From Candida dubliniensis CD36 (Eukaryota; Ascomycota; Pichiomycetes; Serinales; Debaryomycetaceae): 64,000 nucleotides of DNA. Positions 41,052 through 50,467 of this stretch are shown here, piece after piece. The stretch is taken from the NCBI RefSeq assembly GCF_000026945.1, contig NC_012865.1, positions 248,001-312,000 on the forward strand, written 5' to 3'. The translations under genes and the position numbers were made by a program. Each line of letters starts with the position of its first letter. Positions within the stretch are counted from its first letter, which is position 1. The notes beneath the pieces were generated by a model. The model did no database searches and was not told where the DNA came from. It saw only the letters and a list, made by a program, of their open reading frames with translations.

Positions 41052-42236
41052 ATGTCAAAATATACAACTACATCATCAAGGAGGTCAGGTTTCCGAAGAC
41101 ATATTCCTCTTATATTAACTTTTACTATACTTGGATTACTTTTAACTTTTTTCGGATTTTCATCATTTAAAGGAGCTAAAGATATTCAAGAAGTTATATC
41201 TAATTTACCTAATGATAAAATATTAGGATTATCTAATATTTTAACTACAGAAAATAGTAAAAATCAAGGAGAATTATTAATTAAAATTGAAAAATTACAT
41301 AATAAATATTATAAAGATCAAGAAGAAAGATTGAAAAAAATTGAAAAACAAAATAATGAAATTTTACAAGAAATTCATTTATTAAAATCTCCTCCTTCTT
41401 ATGCTAGTATTCGAGATAAATTAACTTTTGTTTATCCTTATGATGCTGAAGTTAGATTTCCTGCTTATATATGGCAAACTTGGAAACATGGATTAAATGA
41501 TGAAAAATTTGATGAAAAATATCGTGAAGGTGAAAGACAATGGGCTTATAAAAATCCAGGATTTGTTCATGAATTATTTAATGATGATACTGCTCATACA
41601 ATGGTGAAATATTTATATCGACAAATTCCTGAAGTTATTAATGCTTTTGAATCATTACCAGAAGTTATTTTAAAAATGGATTTTTTCCGGTATTTAATTT
41701 TATTTGCTAAAGGTGGAGTTTATGCTGATATTGATACTTATCCTATTCAACCAATTCCTAATTGGATTCCAGAAAATGTTAGTCCTTTAGATATTGGATT
41801 GATTGTTGGGATTGAAAATGATTCAAATTCACCAAATTGGAGATCAGAATCAGTTCGAAGATTACAATTAGGTCAATTTGTTATGCAATCAAAACCTGGT
41901 CATCCTATATTAAGAGAAATTATTGCTCAAATTGTTTTATATACAAAGAAATTAGAAGTACCAGAATTAAATGGTAATCCAAATGCTAAAGCTATATCAA
42001 TTATGAAATGGACTGGTTCAGGTAGATTTACTGATGTTGTTTTCCAATATTTAAATGATTATATTTTATCATCAATTTATGAATCAATAAATTGGCAACA
42101 TTTACATAATTTACAAGTTCCAAAATTATTAGGTGATATTTTAGTATTACCTAAAATGTCATTTTCTGCTGAAGATGAAAAAAATCCTTTATCATTTGTT
42201 AAACATTATGGTGATAAAATATATAAACAAGTGTAA
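41052..42236 (+). CDS. HOC1: Hoc1-type alpha-1,6-mannosyltransferase, Golgi type II membrane protein
   Basis: A 394-residue glycosyltransferase from the ATG at 41052 (MSKYTTTSSRRSGFRRHIPL); 35 codons further upstream in frame include low-complexity Tyr and are unlikely to be used. The product has a cytosolic basic tail, a signal anchor at about 18-37, a coiled-coil stem (about 75-115, IEKLHNKYYKDQEERLKKIE) and an OCH1-family catalytic domain from about 135 with PAYIWQTWK and the DXD motif in GGVYADIDTYP near residue 226. The coiled coil distinguishes Hoc1 from Och1. Hoc1 is part of the M-Pol II complex, which extends the alpha-1,6-mannan backbone of cell-wall glycoproteins. The length matches S. 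cerevisiae Hoc1 (396). Confidence 0.9.
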   Translation: MSKYTTTSSRRSGFRRHIPLILTFTILGLLLTFFGFSSFKGAKDIQEVISNLPNDKILGLSNILTTENSKNQGELLIKIEKLHNKYYKDQEERLKKIEKQNNEILQEIHLLKSPPSYASIRDKLTFVYPYDAEVRFPAYIWQTWKHGLNDEKFDEKYREGERQWAYKNPGFVHELFNDDTAHTMVKYLYRQIPEVINAFESLPEVILKMDFFRYLILFAKGGVYADIDTYPIQPIPNWIPENVSPLDIGLIVGIENDSNSPNWRSESVRRLQLGQFVMQSKPGHPILREIIAQIVLYTKKLEVPELNGNPNAKAISIMKWTGSGRFTDVVFQYLNDYILSSIYESINWQHLHNLQVPKLLGDILVLPKMSFSAEDEKNPLSFVKHYGDKIYKQV

Positions 42237-43530
42237 CAACTATTGAATGTTGTTACATAAATAGAAAGTTTGATAGTTTAGAGAAAATAAAAAAAAAAAA
42301 AAAAAAAAGAAAAACAATCAATGCACCATATATATTTATCTCAATAGCTAGTCTCATATTATTACAATATTGCATGGGTTTACGGACCTCCCCCCCCCCC
42401 TCCTCCTCCCTTACAGTTAATTATAGGGCATTAAAGATTGGTGTAGCTTGTGAGATTATTATTGTATGTTTTCTGTTTTCTGTTTTCAGTTTTCTGCTTT
42501 CTTCTTGTCTTGTAACATATTCTTATCCAATCAAAATTCATAAATTGATAATCAAAGAACTTATAAAAATAAAATCAAATAATATAATATAATATACCCA
42601 TTCTAAATTGTTTGAAATGTGGAATCTTTCAAATATGAATGAATGAATGAATGGATGTGTTGTTATATATATTGTGCATTATCATAGAATGTAAACAATA
42701 AAAGATCTACACATACAAACATTTTTTTTTCATTTTTAGTCTTTCTAATTACGTAATCCTCGGCTTAAATATTTTAGTATTTACCAATGATGATATAACT
42801 AACTTTCAATACTTTTGTAAATAATTATTGTTGTATAATAATAAGAGTAATATAGAAATAGCAAATTGTAAATTGTAAAAGAGCAATATGGTACAGTATT
42901 CTCATTAAAACTATATATACGTACAATGTCACAAATTTTAAATTTATTTAAAACAACATTTATTCAGGCATAATGTATTTAACATCACTATGAGAAGGAA
43001 AAGACAGGAAAGGGAGGGAGGGGGGGGCGCGAGCACATCCATTGTTTAATATCATTGAGTTAAAACTCATTATGGAAAAACCACTAGTAGTTTATAAAGA
43101 TGTAACAACAGCGACAACAGCAACAAGTGGTATAATGAACATGTTAGTAGTATAATGTTTGACACAAAACAATAGAATTGTGGAATGTGCGTTTATTTGT
43201 TTTTTGTTTTTTGTTTTGTTTTTTTTTTTGCAACAATTATAAATACCCGCTAATCATCTCAAACTATAGTTTAAAACATTATAGACAATCTATAGTTTTT
43301 ATTGTTTTTTTAGAGTAAATCTTAATTCATTCTTCTGTTATACATTTATTCATATATTCAATTCTACAAGACAAGGGGGGGGGGGAGAGCCTATATATCC
43401 TTTATAATAATGTAATTTTCCCACTTTCTGGTTTTTTTCCCTTTCCTTACCTTTCCTTTCCTTTCCTTTATTTTATTTTTCATATTTCATTTTTCATTTC
43501 AATTATACTAGTTATTTGTCTTTTCAAAAA
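42237..43530. other. 1.3-kb intergenic region upstream of the DHA2 transporter
   Basis: No gene seen. It carries C11 (42390-42400), an A/G-rich run leading into a cluster of GGG tracts with G8 at 43020-43027, G11 (43375-43385), a 12-bp palindrome AAACTATAGTTT at 43261-43272 and CCTTT-type repeats just before the gene. Confidence 0.55.
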
Positions 43531-45555
43531 ATGTCAAATCAAGAAAATTTACATCCATACTTGAAGAGACCATCAATAAAACGACCACTTAATCTATTGG
43601 TACGACTCAGTGCCAATTTTTCAGAAATTCGACTTCCTTATTTAGATGATGTTTCATTACCAAAATCTCCTTTGGAAAAAGATAAAACTATTCATCAATG
43701 TGAACCAGTAGATATAAAATCCGATTATGATATTGAAGGTTGTACTGTGGGTAGAAATAGTTTTCTGTATGAATTAGAAGAAATTGATGCCACTAGTAGT
43801 TATTATGATTATGATGATGATGATGATATGAAAAGTAATAATATCAGTATTTCTCAAACTACTTTAGCCATGTCAACTTCAACAACAACAGCAACACTAA
43901 CAGAAATGGGTAATTCATCAACCATTAAAAATTTTAAACCAAAAGAATATTATTATGAAGCTGATGCTGGTGATGGTACTCATGCTATTGATCAATATGT
44001 CACTGGTTTTAGATTAGGTTTAACACTTTTCAGTTGTATTATTTCATTATTTTTAGTAGTTTTAGATCAAACTATAGTGACAACAATTATTAGTGATGTT
44101 GGTAATAAATTTAAATCATTTGATAAAATTGGTTGGTTAACTTCAGGATATCTTTTACCAATGGCATGTTTATCATTATTAAATAGTAAAATTGCTATAA
44201 TATTTGGAAGAAAAAATTGTCTTTTAATGGGAATATTAATATTTGAAATTGGTTCATTAATAGCTGCTTTATCAAAAAATATGTCAATGTTAATTGGTGC
44301 TAGAGTAATACAAGGTTTAGGTGGTGGTACTATTCAATCAATGATTTCTATAATTTTAACAGAATCAGTTCCAATTTCTAAAAGATCATTATCATATGCA
44401 TTATTAGGAATCACTTATTCTTGTAGTTTTTTGGGTCCAATTATTGGTGCAGCAATATTAACTCATTTAAATTGGCGATGGTGTTTTTATATAAATTTAC
44501 CTATTGGTGGAACAGCATTTATTGTTCTTTTAATAGGATTTAATCCTCCTAAAGTAACAGGAAATATTAAAGATAAACTTAAAAAAATCGATTATATGGG
44601 GATTTTTTTATTAACTACTGGACTTGTTTTAATTTTATTAGGTCTATCATTTGGTGGTAGTAAAGAATTTAAATGGAATTCAGGTTATATTATTCAAAAT
44701 TTTATTGTTGGAGGATTTCTGATTATGGCATTTTTAATATGGACATTTAAATATTCTCCAAATCCAATGATTTTATCAATTTTTATTAAAAAATTTACTA
44801 TATTATGTGCTTGTATTTCTGCATTTACCAATTTTGCCGTATTTATTGCTTTAATTACTTATTTAGCAACTTATTTTCAAGTTGTTTTTAATAAATCTGC
44901 TTTTAAATCATCAATTGCCATTTTACCAATGATTGTATCGGTGGTAATTGCTTCAATGTTAAATGGACCTTTTATTCGTCGTACAAGAAATGTGAAAATA
45001 CCTATGATAATTTCTGGAATTTTTGCTCCTGTTGGAGCAACATTATTATTAATGTTGGATAAAGATGCTAATAATTCTAAACAAATTGGTTGTCAAATTG
45101 TTATAGGAGTATCTATTGGATTACAATTCCAACCATCATTATTATCTGCTCAACTTGAATTACCCAAAGATGTTGAAGGATCATTAATAATGATCACAGT
45201 ATTTATGTCATTTTTGAAATCATTAGGAGGTACTTTGGGTGTTATTATAGCTCAACTTGTTTATAATAATTCTGTGCTGGTTAATTTTAAAAATTTACTT
45301 AATGATTTGGATACTACTTCTATTCAGTATAAAACTATTCTGAGATTTAATGCTAATGAAATTGTTGCTACTCCAGATCTTTTATGGTCAGCAATACCAG
45401 ATTCAAATATTCGTGGACTCGTTTTAGATAAAGTTATTGTTCACGCTCTTAAGAATGTGTATTATGTATCGATTGGTCTTGGTGTTGTTTGTGCCATTGC
45501 ATCTTTGTGGACAACTAATAAAAAAGTCCCTAAAGATGAAGATGTTCGTAAATGA
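43531..45555 (+). CDS. MFS transporter, DHA2 family (14 helices; VBA/SGE1/AZR1-like)
   Basis: A 674-residue transporter from the ATG at 43531 (MSNQENLHPYLKRPSIKRPL). An acidic and Ser/Thr-rich N-terminus of about 155 residues precedes the first helix (FRLGLTLFSCIISLFLVVLD). VVLDQTIVTTII is the DHA2 motif D1, GRVIQG-type ARVIQGLGGGTIQS follows, and GPIIGAAIL is motif C of drug:H+ antiporters; about 14 helices extend to AIASLW near the end. Family members move basic amino acids into vacuoles (Vba) or export dyes and drugs (Sge1, Azr1), so substrate cannot be read from the sequence. It converges with the first old yellow enzyme, with 262 bases between the stop codons. Confidence 0.85.
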   Translation: MSNQENLHPYLKRPSIKRPLNLLVRLSANFSEIRLPYLDDVSLPKSPLEKDKTIHQCEPVDIKSDYDIEGCTVGRNSFLYELEEIDATSSYYDYDDDDDMKSNNISISQTTLAMSTSTTTATLTEMGNSSTIKNFKPKEYYYEADAGDGTHAIDQYVTGFRLGLTLFSCIISLFLVVLDQTIVTTIISDVGNKFKSFDKIGWLTSGYLLPMACLSLLNSKIAIIFGRKNCLLMGILIFEIGSLIAALSKNMSMLIGARVIQGLGGGTIQSMISIILTESVPISKRSLSYALLGITYSCSFLGPIIGAAILTHLNWRWCFYINLPIGGTAFIVLLIGFNPPKVTGNIKDKLKKIDYMGIFLLTTGLVLILLGLSFGGSKEFKWNSGYIIQNFIVGGFLIMAFLIWTFKYSPNPMILSIFIKKFTILCACISAFTNFAVFIALITYLATYFQVVFNKSAFKSSIAILPMIVSVVIASMLNGPFIRRTRNVKIPMIISGIFAPVGATLLLMLDKDANNSKQIGCQIVIGVSIGLQFQPSLLSAQLELPKDVEGSLIMITVFMSFLKSLGGTLGVIIAQLVYNNSVLVNFKNLLNDLDTTSIQYKTILRFNANEIVATPDLLWSAIPDSNIRGLVLDKVIVHALKNVYYVSIGLGVVCAIASLWTTNKKVPKDEDVRK

Positions 45556-45775
45556 GAGAGTCGTCAATAAAATGAAAATTTTTCTAAATTGTTTTTAATA
45601 TATTATCGTCATTGTGTTTTACTACAAAATAATAAAAGAGATTTCCCCTTTCTTAAATTTATTGCAAAAAAAAGTTTTTGTAGCCAAATTTACATAAATT
45701 ATTTAAATCTTTTTCAAATTGAACTAACAGTTTAAGTTATTGATATTTCTAACATTCTTTTTACAATATAAAAAG

Positions 45776-45813
<38 letters not shown>

Positions 45814-45817
45814 CTAT

Positions 45818-47026
45818 CTAAGCTAATGGTTTACCCAATCTACCTCTTTCTTCTTCTTCATTGAAAACTTTATTTTCTCCATGTTTAAGCCAAGTATTGT
45901 ATCCATAATTATCATGATTATAAAATGTTGCTCTTTCATAAGGAGTTAAAGAAATCCCATCATGTAATCTTTTAATTAAATCGGGATTAGATATGAAAAA
46001 TCTTGAAAAAGCAATTAAAGTTCGATCATTATTAATATCTTCATTAATTTTATTCAATTCATGAGCATAAGTACCTGCCCGAATTACTTTCCCTTGCCAA
46101 TGTTTCAAAACAAATTCATTTGAACCAATTTGATTCTCTTTAGCAATATCCCAACTAGCTTGAACTCGAGGTTCAACTAATGAAATATAAGCCAATTCAT
46201 TACCACAATTTGCTCTTTCTTGTAATTGATCAATAATATATTTGTGAATTTCTTCTCCTTCAACTTTGACATTTTGAAATGTAGCCCATGGTGATAAACG
46301 AACAGCTAATTTATCAGCACCAATTATATCAATTAATTTATCAATAATTCTTAATAATAATCGAGAACGATTTTCAATACTACCACCATATTTATCAATT
46401 CTCTTGTTAGAAGCAAGGTTTAAAAATTGATCTAATAAATACCCATGAGCTGAATGTACTTCAATATAATCAAATCCTGCTTCAATAGCATGTTTAGCAG
46501 CATTTGGATATTCAATTTCAACAATATGATCAATTTCTTCTTCAGTTAATGCCCGTAATTCATTACCAACTTCTTTAGCCAATTTTTCACTTTCTTCATT
46601 CCAATAAACTGTTGATGGTGCAACGAATGACAACCTTGCATTTTTTAAATCTTTTGGATTGGCAACTCTTCCTAAATACCATAATTGAATTGAACTAAAA
46701 CTTTTATTGGCATGAATTTCATTATTAATTTTTTTCCAACTTTTAGTTTGAGTATCATTATAAATTCCTGGAACAAATGGACTTAATCCACCTTGACGTG
46801 ATGTATAAGTGGCTTCAGTAATGATTAAAGTTCCAGGATATTGAGAACGTTCAGAATAATATTGTAATTGCAAATCAGTAGGAATATTATCTTTGGTGGC
46901 TCTATAACGTGTTGATGGAGCAAATGCTATTCTTTGTGATAAAGTGTTAGTACCTAATTTTATTGGTTGGAATAATTTGGTTGAACCCAATGGGTTTATG
47001 GCAATGCCTTCATTATCAACTGTCAT
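45818..47026 (-). CDS. Old yellow enzyme-like NADPH dehydrogenase, copy A
   Basis: A 402-residue flavoprotein of the OYE family (FMN-binding TIM barrel). The flavin and substrate residues are visible: the Thr of PSTRYRA, Q114 (IQLWYLG), H191 and H194 (HSAHGYLLDQF), Y196 as proton donor and the Arg of LAVRLSPW. H194 replaces the Asn194 of S. cerevisiae Oye1, giving the His-His pair common in other ene-reductases. The typical KYGGSIENR loop and SRFFISNPDLI end are present. Such enzymes reduce activated C=C bonds of alpha,beta-unsaturated compounds with NADPH and respond to oxidative stress. It is in tandem with a second OYE gene upstream on the same strand, 377 bases away. Confidence 0.95.
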   Translation of the reverse strand: MTVDNEGIAINPLGSTKLFQPIKLGTNTLSQRIAFAPSTRYRATKDNIPTDLQLQYYSERSQYPGTLIITEATYTSRQGGLSPFVPGIYNDTQTKSWKKINNEIHANKSFSSIQLWYLGRVANPKDLKNARLSFVAPSTVYWNEESEKLAKEVGNELRALTEEEIDHIVEIEYPNAAKHAIEAGFDYIEVHSAHGYLLDQFLNLASNKRIDKYGGSIENRSRLLLRIIDKLIDIIGADKLAVRLSPWATFQNVKVEGEEIHKYIIDQLQERANCGNELAYISLVEPRVQASWDIAKENQIGSNEFVLKHWQGKVIRAGTYAHELNKINEDINNDRTLIAFSRFFISNPDLIKRLHDGISLTPYERATFYNHDNYGYNTWLKHGENKVFNEEEERGRLGKPLA

Positions 47027-47168
47027 TTGGTATTGGAGTAGGTATTGGCGTAGGTGTTTACCGTTTGTCTGCTACAAAACAAAAAAGTAAAACACCCCAC
47101 TAAAACGAGGATGATTGTTGTATGGTTAAATATGTGAAAATTACATTATGTTTGATTTGATAGTTTGC

Positions 47169-47175
47169 TGACTAA
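47169..47175 (+). promoter_or_regulatory. Possible Yap1/Cap1-type site upstream of OYE copy A
   Basis: TGACTAA, an AP-1-like element bound by yeast Yap1 (Cap1 in Candida), lies about 145 bases upstream of the OYE copy A start. OYE genes are known targets of the oxidative-stress regulon. One short site could be chance. Confidence 0.35.
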
Positions 47176-47403
47176 TACAAATATGAGCCCCCCCCCCCTT
47201 CTCCCTCTCCCTTTATAAAACTATGATATTTTATAATGGAGAAAATCACCAATAAGCCACAATTTTTCAATATCTAGAAATTGAACTAATTTGTATAGTA
47301 AAGAGTAGATATGACTGCTGTTAATAATTTCCCATAATTGATTTCTATATTTATAAAACAAATCTATACATATATATATATATAAATATATATATATGTT
47401 AAA

Positions 47404-48645
47404 CTACAATCTAGCTTCATCTATGTTACCAATAATTTTTGGGAATTTTTTTCTTTCTTTTTCTTCATCAACAGGTTGATCTTGTCCATAAGTATTATAT
47501 CCCCAATTAAATTGTTCATAAAATAATTTTCTATCATATTTAATTAATGAATTTGGATTATTTTTTAATTTCAGAACCAAATCAGGATTAGAAATAAAAA
47601 ATCTTGAAAATCCCACCAAAGTTCTATTATTAGCAGTATCAGCCATAATTTCTTTAAATTCTGGTGCATCATAAGTATAATTACCAGCTCTAAGTAAAAT
47701 TCCTTTCCAAATTTCTCCAACAAATTTATTATTACCTTTCATAGTTTTGATATCAGCATTAATTGTTCCTTGAACTCTTGGTTCTACAATTGATAAATAA
47801 GCCAATTGATTACCTTGTTCAGCACGTTTTTGTAATTCATTAATTAAATAAGAAAATGTTGGAATTGGACTTTCTTCTTCTATAATTCCTTGAACTTCTG
47901 CCCATGGTGATAATCTTATAGCTAATTTATGAGCACCAACAATAGTAATTAAATGATCAATTAATTCTAAAACAAATCTACATCTATTTTCAATATTACC
48001 TCCATATTTATCGGTTCTTTGATTAGAACATTCATGTAAAAATTGATCAATAAAATAACCATGAGCTCCATGTAATTCTATAAAATCAAATCCAGCAGCA
48101 ATAGCATTTTTAGCAGCAATTGTATAATCTTTATGAATAATATCATGAATTTCTTGTTCAGTCACTTCACGTAATGGTAATCCTATTTTTTCTGCTTGGG
48201 TTTTATGAGTTTCATTTTCATAAATTGGTGATGGTGCCAAATAATCCAATTTACGATGTTTCAATAACTTTGGATAACCAACTCTACCCAAAAACCAAAA
48301 TTGACAAGATAAAAATGATCCTTTATCATGAACACCATCAACTATTTTTTTCCAAGATTTGGTTTCTTCTTGAGTAGAAATTTTTGGACATCCATCATAA
48401 CCTCCACCACGATTAGAAATTAATGTGGCTTCAGTAATAAGTAAAGTTCCAGGATATTGACCACGATCAGAATAATATTTAAGCATTAAATCCAGGGGAA
48501 CATGACGATATGTTGGTTCTTCATTCCCTTTGGCCGCTCTGAATCTTGTAGTTGGACAATAAACAATTCTGTTAGAAAGGGTTTTGTCACCGACTTTGAT
48601 TGGTTGAAATACTAAGGAATCTTTTAATGGACTAGAATTTGTCAT
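47404..48645 (-). CDS. Old yellow enzyme-like NADPH dehydrogenase, copy B
   Basis: A 413-residue OYE paralogue from the ATG at 48645 (MTNSSPLKDSLVFQPIKVGD). The open frame continues 78 codons upstream, but these read through a GAAA microsatellite as a Phe/Ser/Leu run and are not protein. Key residues: Q115 (CQFWFLG), H192 and H195 (HGAHGYFIDQF), Y197, and LAIRLSPW. The YRHVPLD insertion near residue 46 and the NGGGYDGCPK-type loop at 79-88 set it apart from copy A, so the two are old duplicates with probable divergence in substrate. Same strand as copy A; 377 bases between them. Confidence 0.93.
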   Translation of the reverse strand: MTNSSPLKDSLVFQPIKVGDKTLSNRIVYCPTTRFRAAKGNEEPTYRHVPLDLMLKYYSDRGQYPGTLLITEATLISNRGGGYDGCPKISTQEETKSWKKIVDGVHDKGSFLSCQFWFLGRVGYPKLLKHRKLDYLAPSPIYENETHKTQAEKIGLPLREVTEQEIHDIIHKDYTIAAKNAIAAGFDFIELHGAHGYFIDQFLHECSNQRTDKYGGNIENRCRFVLELIDHLITIVGAHKLAIRLSPWAEVQGIIEEESPIPTFSYLINELQKRAEQGNQLAYLSIVEPRVQGTINADIKTMKGNNKFVGEIWKGILLRAGNYTYDAPEFKEIMADTANNRTLVGFSRFFISNPDLVLKLKNNPNSLIKYDRKLFYEQFNWGYNTYGQDQPVDEEKERKKFPKIIGNIDEARL

Positions 48646-48667
48646 GATATAAAGGTTAAATGTTGAA

Positions 48668-48669
<2 letters not shown>

Positions 48670-48711
<42 letters not shown>

Positions 48712-48713
48712 AA
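48670..48713 (+). repeat. (GAAA)11 microsatellite in the OYE copy B leader
   Basis: Eleven uninterrupted GAAA units lie 25-68 bases upstream of the OYE copy B start codon, within its probable 5' untranslated region or core promoter. Confidence 0.92.
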
Positions 48714-49672
48714 TGGTAAAGAATAGAATCAAGAAGTAATGAATTCTATATATATATATATATTTATTTAATATGAAGATCCAAATTTCAGCTTCTATTG
48801 AACTATGTAATATAATTATTATTGCATACTGTTTTGGATAAGTACGGCGATTTTTTGGGGGGAGTAAAACGGATTTCACCTTGTTTTCATTTTATTTTAT
48901 TTTATTTTTTTGCGGATAAAAATCTCATAAATTATCCACAGTTAAATAATATCAAGTAAGATGATGGTGATGGTGATGGTGAGGGTAAGTCAAAGTTACG
49001 GAAAAACATCAATCTTTTTACCCTCGGTAAAACGAAAACAAAAAAAAAAAGCAAAGCATGGAATCAGTTATTCCAATGGTGTTCCAACAGTAATTACTGC
49101 TATGGTTGTGAAATATAGAAGTGAACAAGGGAGAATGCCGGTGGATATATACTTGATATTCATATAGGTTGATATGAATTACAAGAAGTAATTACCACAA
49201 GCTTGACATATTCACTGACAATGATTCAATGTTGTTGTTTTTTTTTTTGTTTTTTTTTTTGTGTGTGTGGATAATTAAGTTCTTAGAGATATATATATAA
49301 AACGTTATTTACCTCCACCGTTGTTAAACTTATTACAAGAAATATGGTAAGGTTTGATTTGAATAAGGAAACAGGTTTTGTGATCTGTCATTATCTCCGG
49401 ATTCAACTCTAGACTTTGTTTTCCAATATCACTAAGGCACAACTAAATTGGTTTATTCCATCTAACACTTCTTAATCTTAATAGATCACATTTTGGTTCT
49501 AGAAACATTAAAAAATACGAACAAGTAATCATTTCTGTAATTAAGTTTTTTGTTAAACAGAGTACAAATCAATTATTACTGAGTTAAAAAAAAAAAAAAT
49601 GACAAAATAACAATATCGACATGAATAAAGAATCTAGATTGCATAGCATAGCATAGCAAAACATAACCAAGT
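48714..49672. other. Intergenic region between OYE copy B and ATO gene
   Basis: No gene is supported. A 68-codon frame from the ATG at 48961 begins as a Met-Val repeat and ends MPVDIYLIFI; its middle (GISYSNGVPTVITAMVVKYR) looks protein-like, yet with no family resemblance. T homopolymers lie near 49240-49260. Confidence 0.5.
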
Positions 49673-50467
49673 TCAAACTTTCTTTCCAAATTGAGGAATT
49701 GGAAGTGGATGAACAGTGAAATATGAATTGAATCTATCTGCCATACCAGAAATCATACCGTACCAACCACAGATAGAACTAATCACAACAAAAATACCAC
49801 CAACTTTAGTACATGTGGTATTACCAGTCATATTTGCTGCTGCCAATATAAAAAAACCTATATCTAAAGTTGTAAATAACAAAACAAATACAACGGTAGC
49901 TTTAAAAGTTAATAATAACATCAAGAATGTAAATAACCCCCAACCAATCAAGAAAAACCCAAGGGCATTACCTAACATGATAGGATCTTCATCATAAGCT
50001 GAAAGTATAGCAAATGATGGAACATTCATACAACCAAAAGTGATCCAAAATGCTCCATAACTACAAAAAACCGTAAAGGCAAAAGTATTACCATTGAAAA
50101 ATTCCCAAACACCAGCTAAAAATTCAGCTAATCCACCATAAAACACAGCAAGGGAAACAATAACATTAGGAGTAGATATTCCTTTGGCACCAGCATAATA
50201 TAATCCTAATACAAATGCTGAAAGAGCAAAACTTGCTAAACCAAGAGCTGAAGCATTACCAAATTCATGTTTTGGATAAGGTGCATAACCAGGATTAAAA
50301 GTACCCAAAAATGCTGTCATTAATTCATGACGATAATATTTTTTATTATTTAATATAACATATTCATCTCCTTCACCAGCATATGATATGGCTTGTACTG
50401 GCAGTGTAATATTACTATGATTTGAATATTGTGTTTTATCGTTTGATGGTTCTGAACTGATTGACAT
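49673..50467 (-). CDS. ATO-type acetate/ammonium transporter (GPR1/FUN34/YaaH family)
   Basis: A 264-residue six-helix membrane protein. After a polar 50-residue N-terminus comes the family region FGNASALGLASFALSAFVLG, a variant of the NPAPLGL signature, then six helices with YGGLAEFLAGVWEFFNGNTF (the conserved E-F-x-GNTF element) and FCSYGAFWITFG. Family members export ammonia or import acetate; in C. albicans Ato proteins contribute to alkalinisation of the medium when amino acids are used as carbon source. It is read toward the OYE pair, with a decayed tandem paralogue 1.75 kb upstream on the same strand. It belongs to a multi-gene family in Candida, so a number is not assigned. Confidence 0.93.
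   Translation of the reverse strand: MSISSEPSNDKTQYSNHSNITLPVQAISYAGEGDEYVILNNKKYYRHELMTAFLGTFNPGYAPYPKHEFGNASALGLASFALSAFVLGLYYAGAKGISTPNVIVSLAVFYGGLAEFLAGVWEFFNGNTFAFTVFCSYGAFWITFGCMNVPSFAILSAYDEDPIMLGNALGFFLIGWGLFTFLMLLLTFKATVVFVLLFTTLDIGFFILAAANMTGNTTCTKVGGIFVVISSICGWYGMISGMADRFNSYFTVHPLPIPQFGKKV

Noticed and set aside
48961..49167. 68-codon ORF beginning with a Met-Val repeat.
   Set aside because: Short, repeat-derived start, no homology recognised, no codon signal beyond chance.
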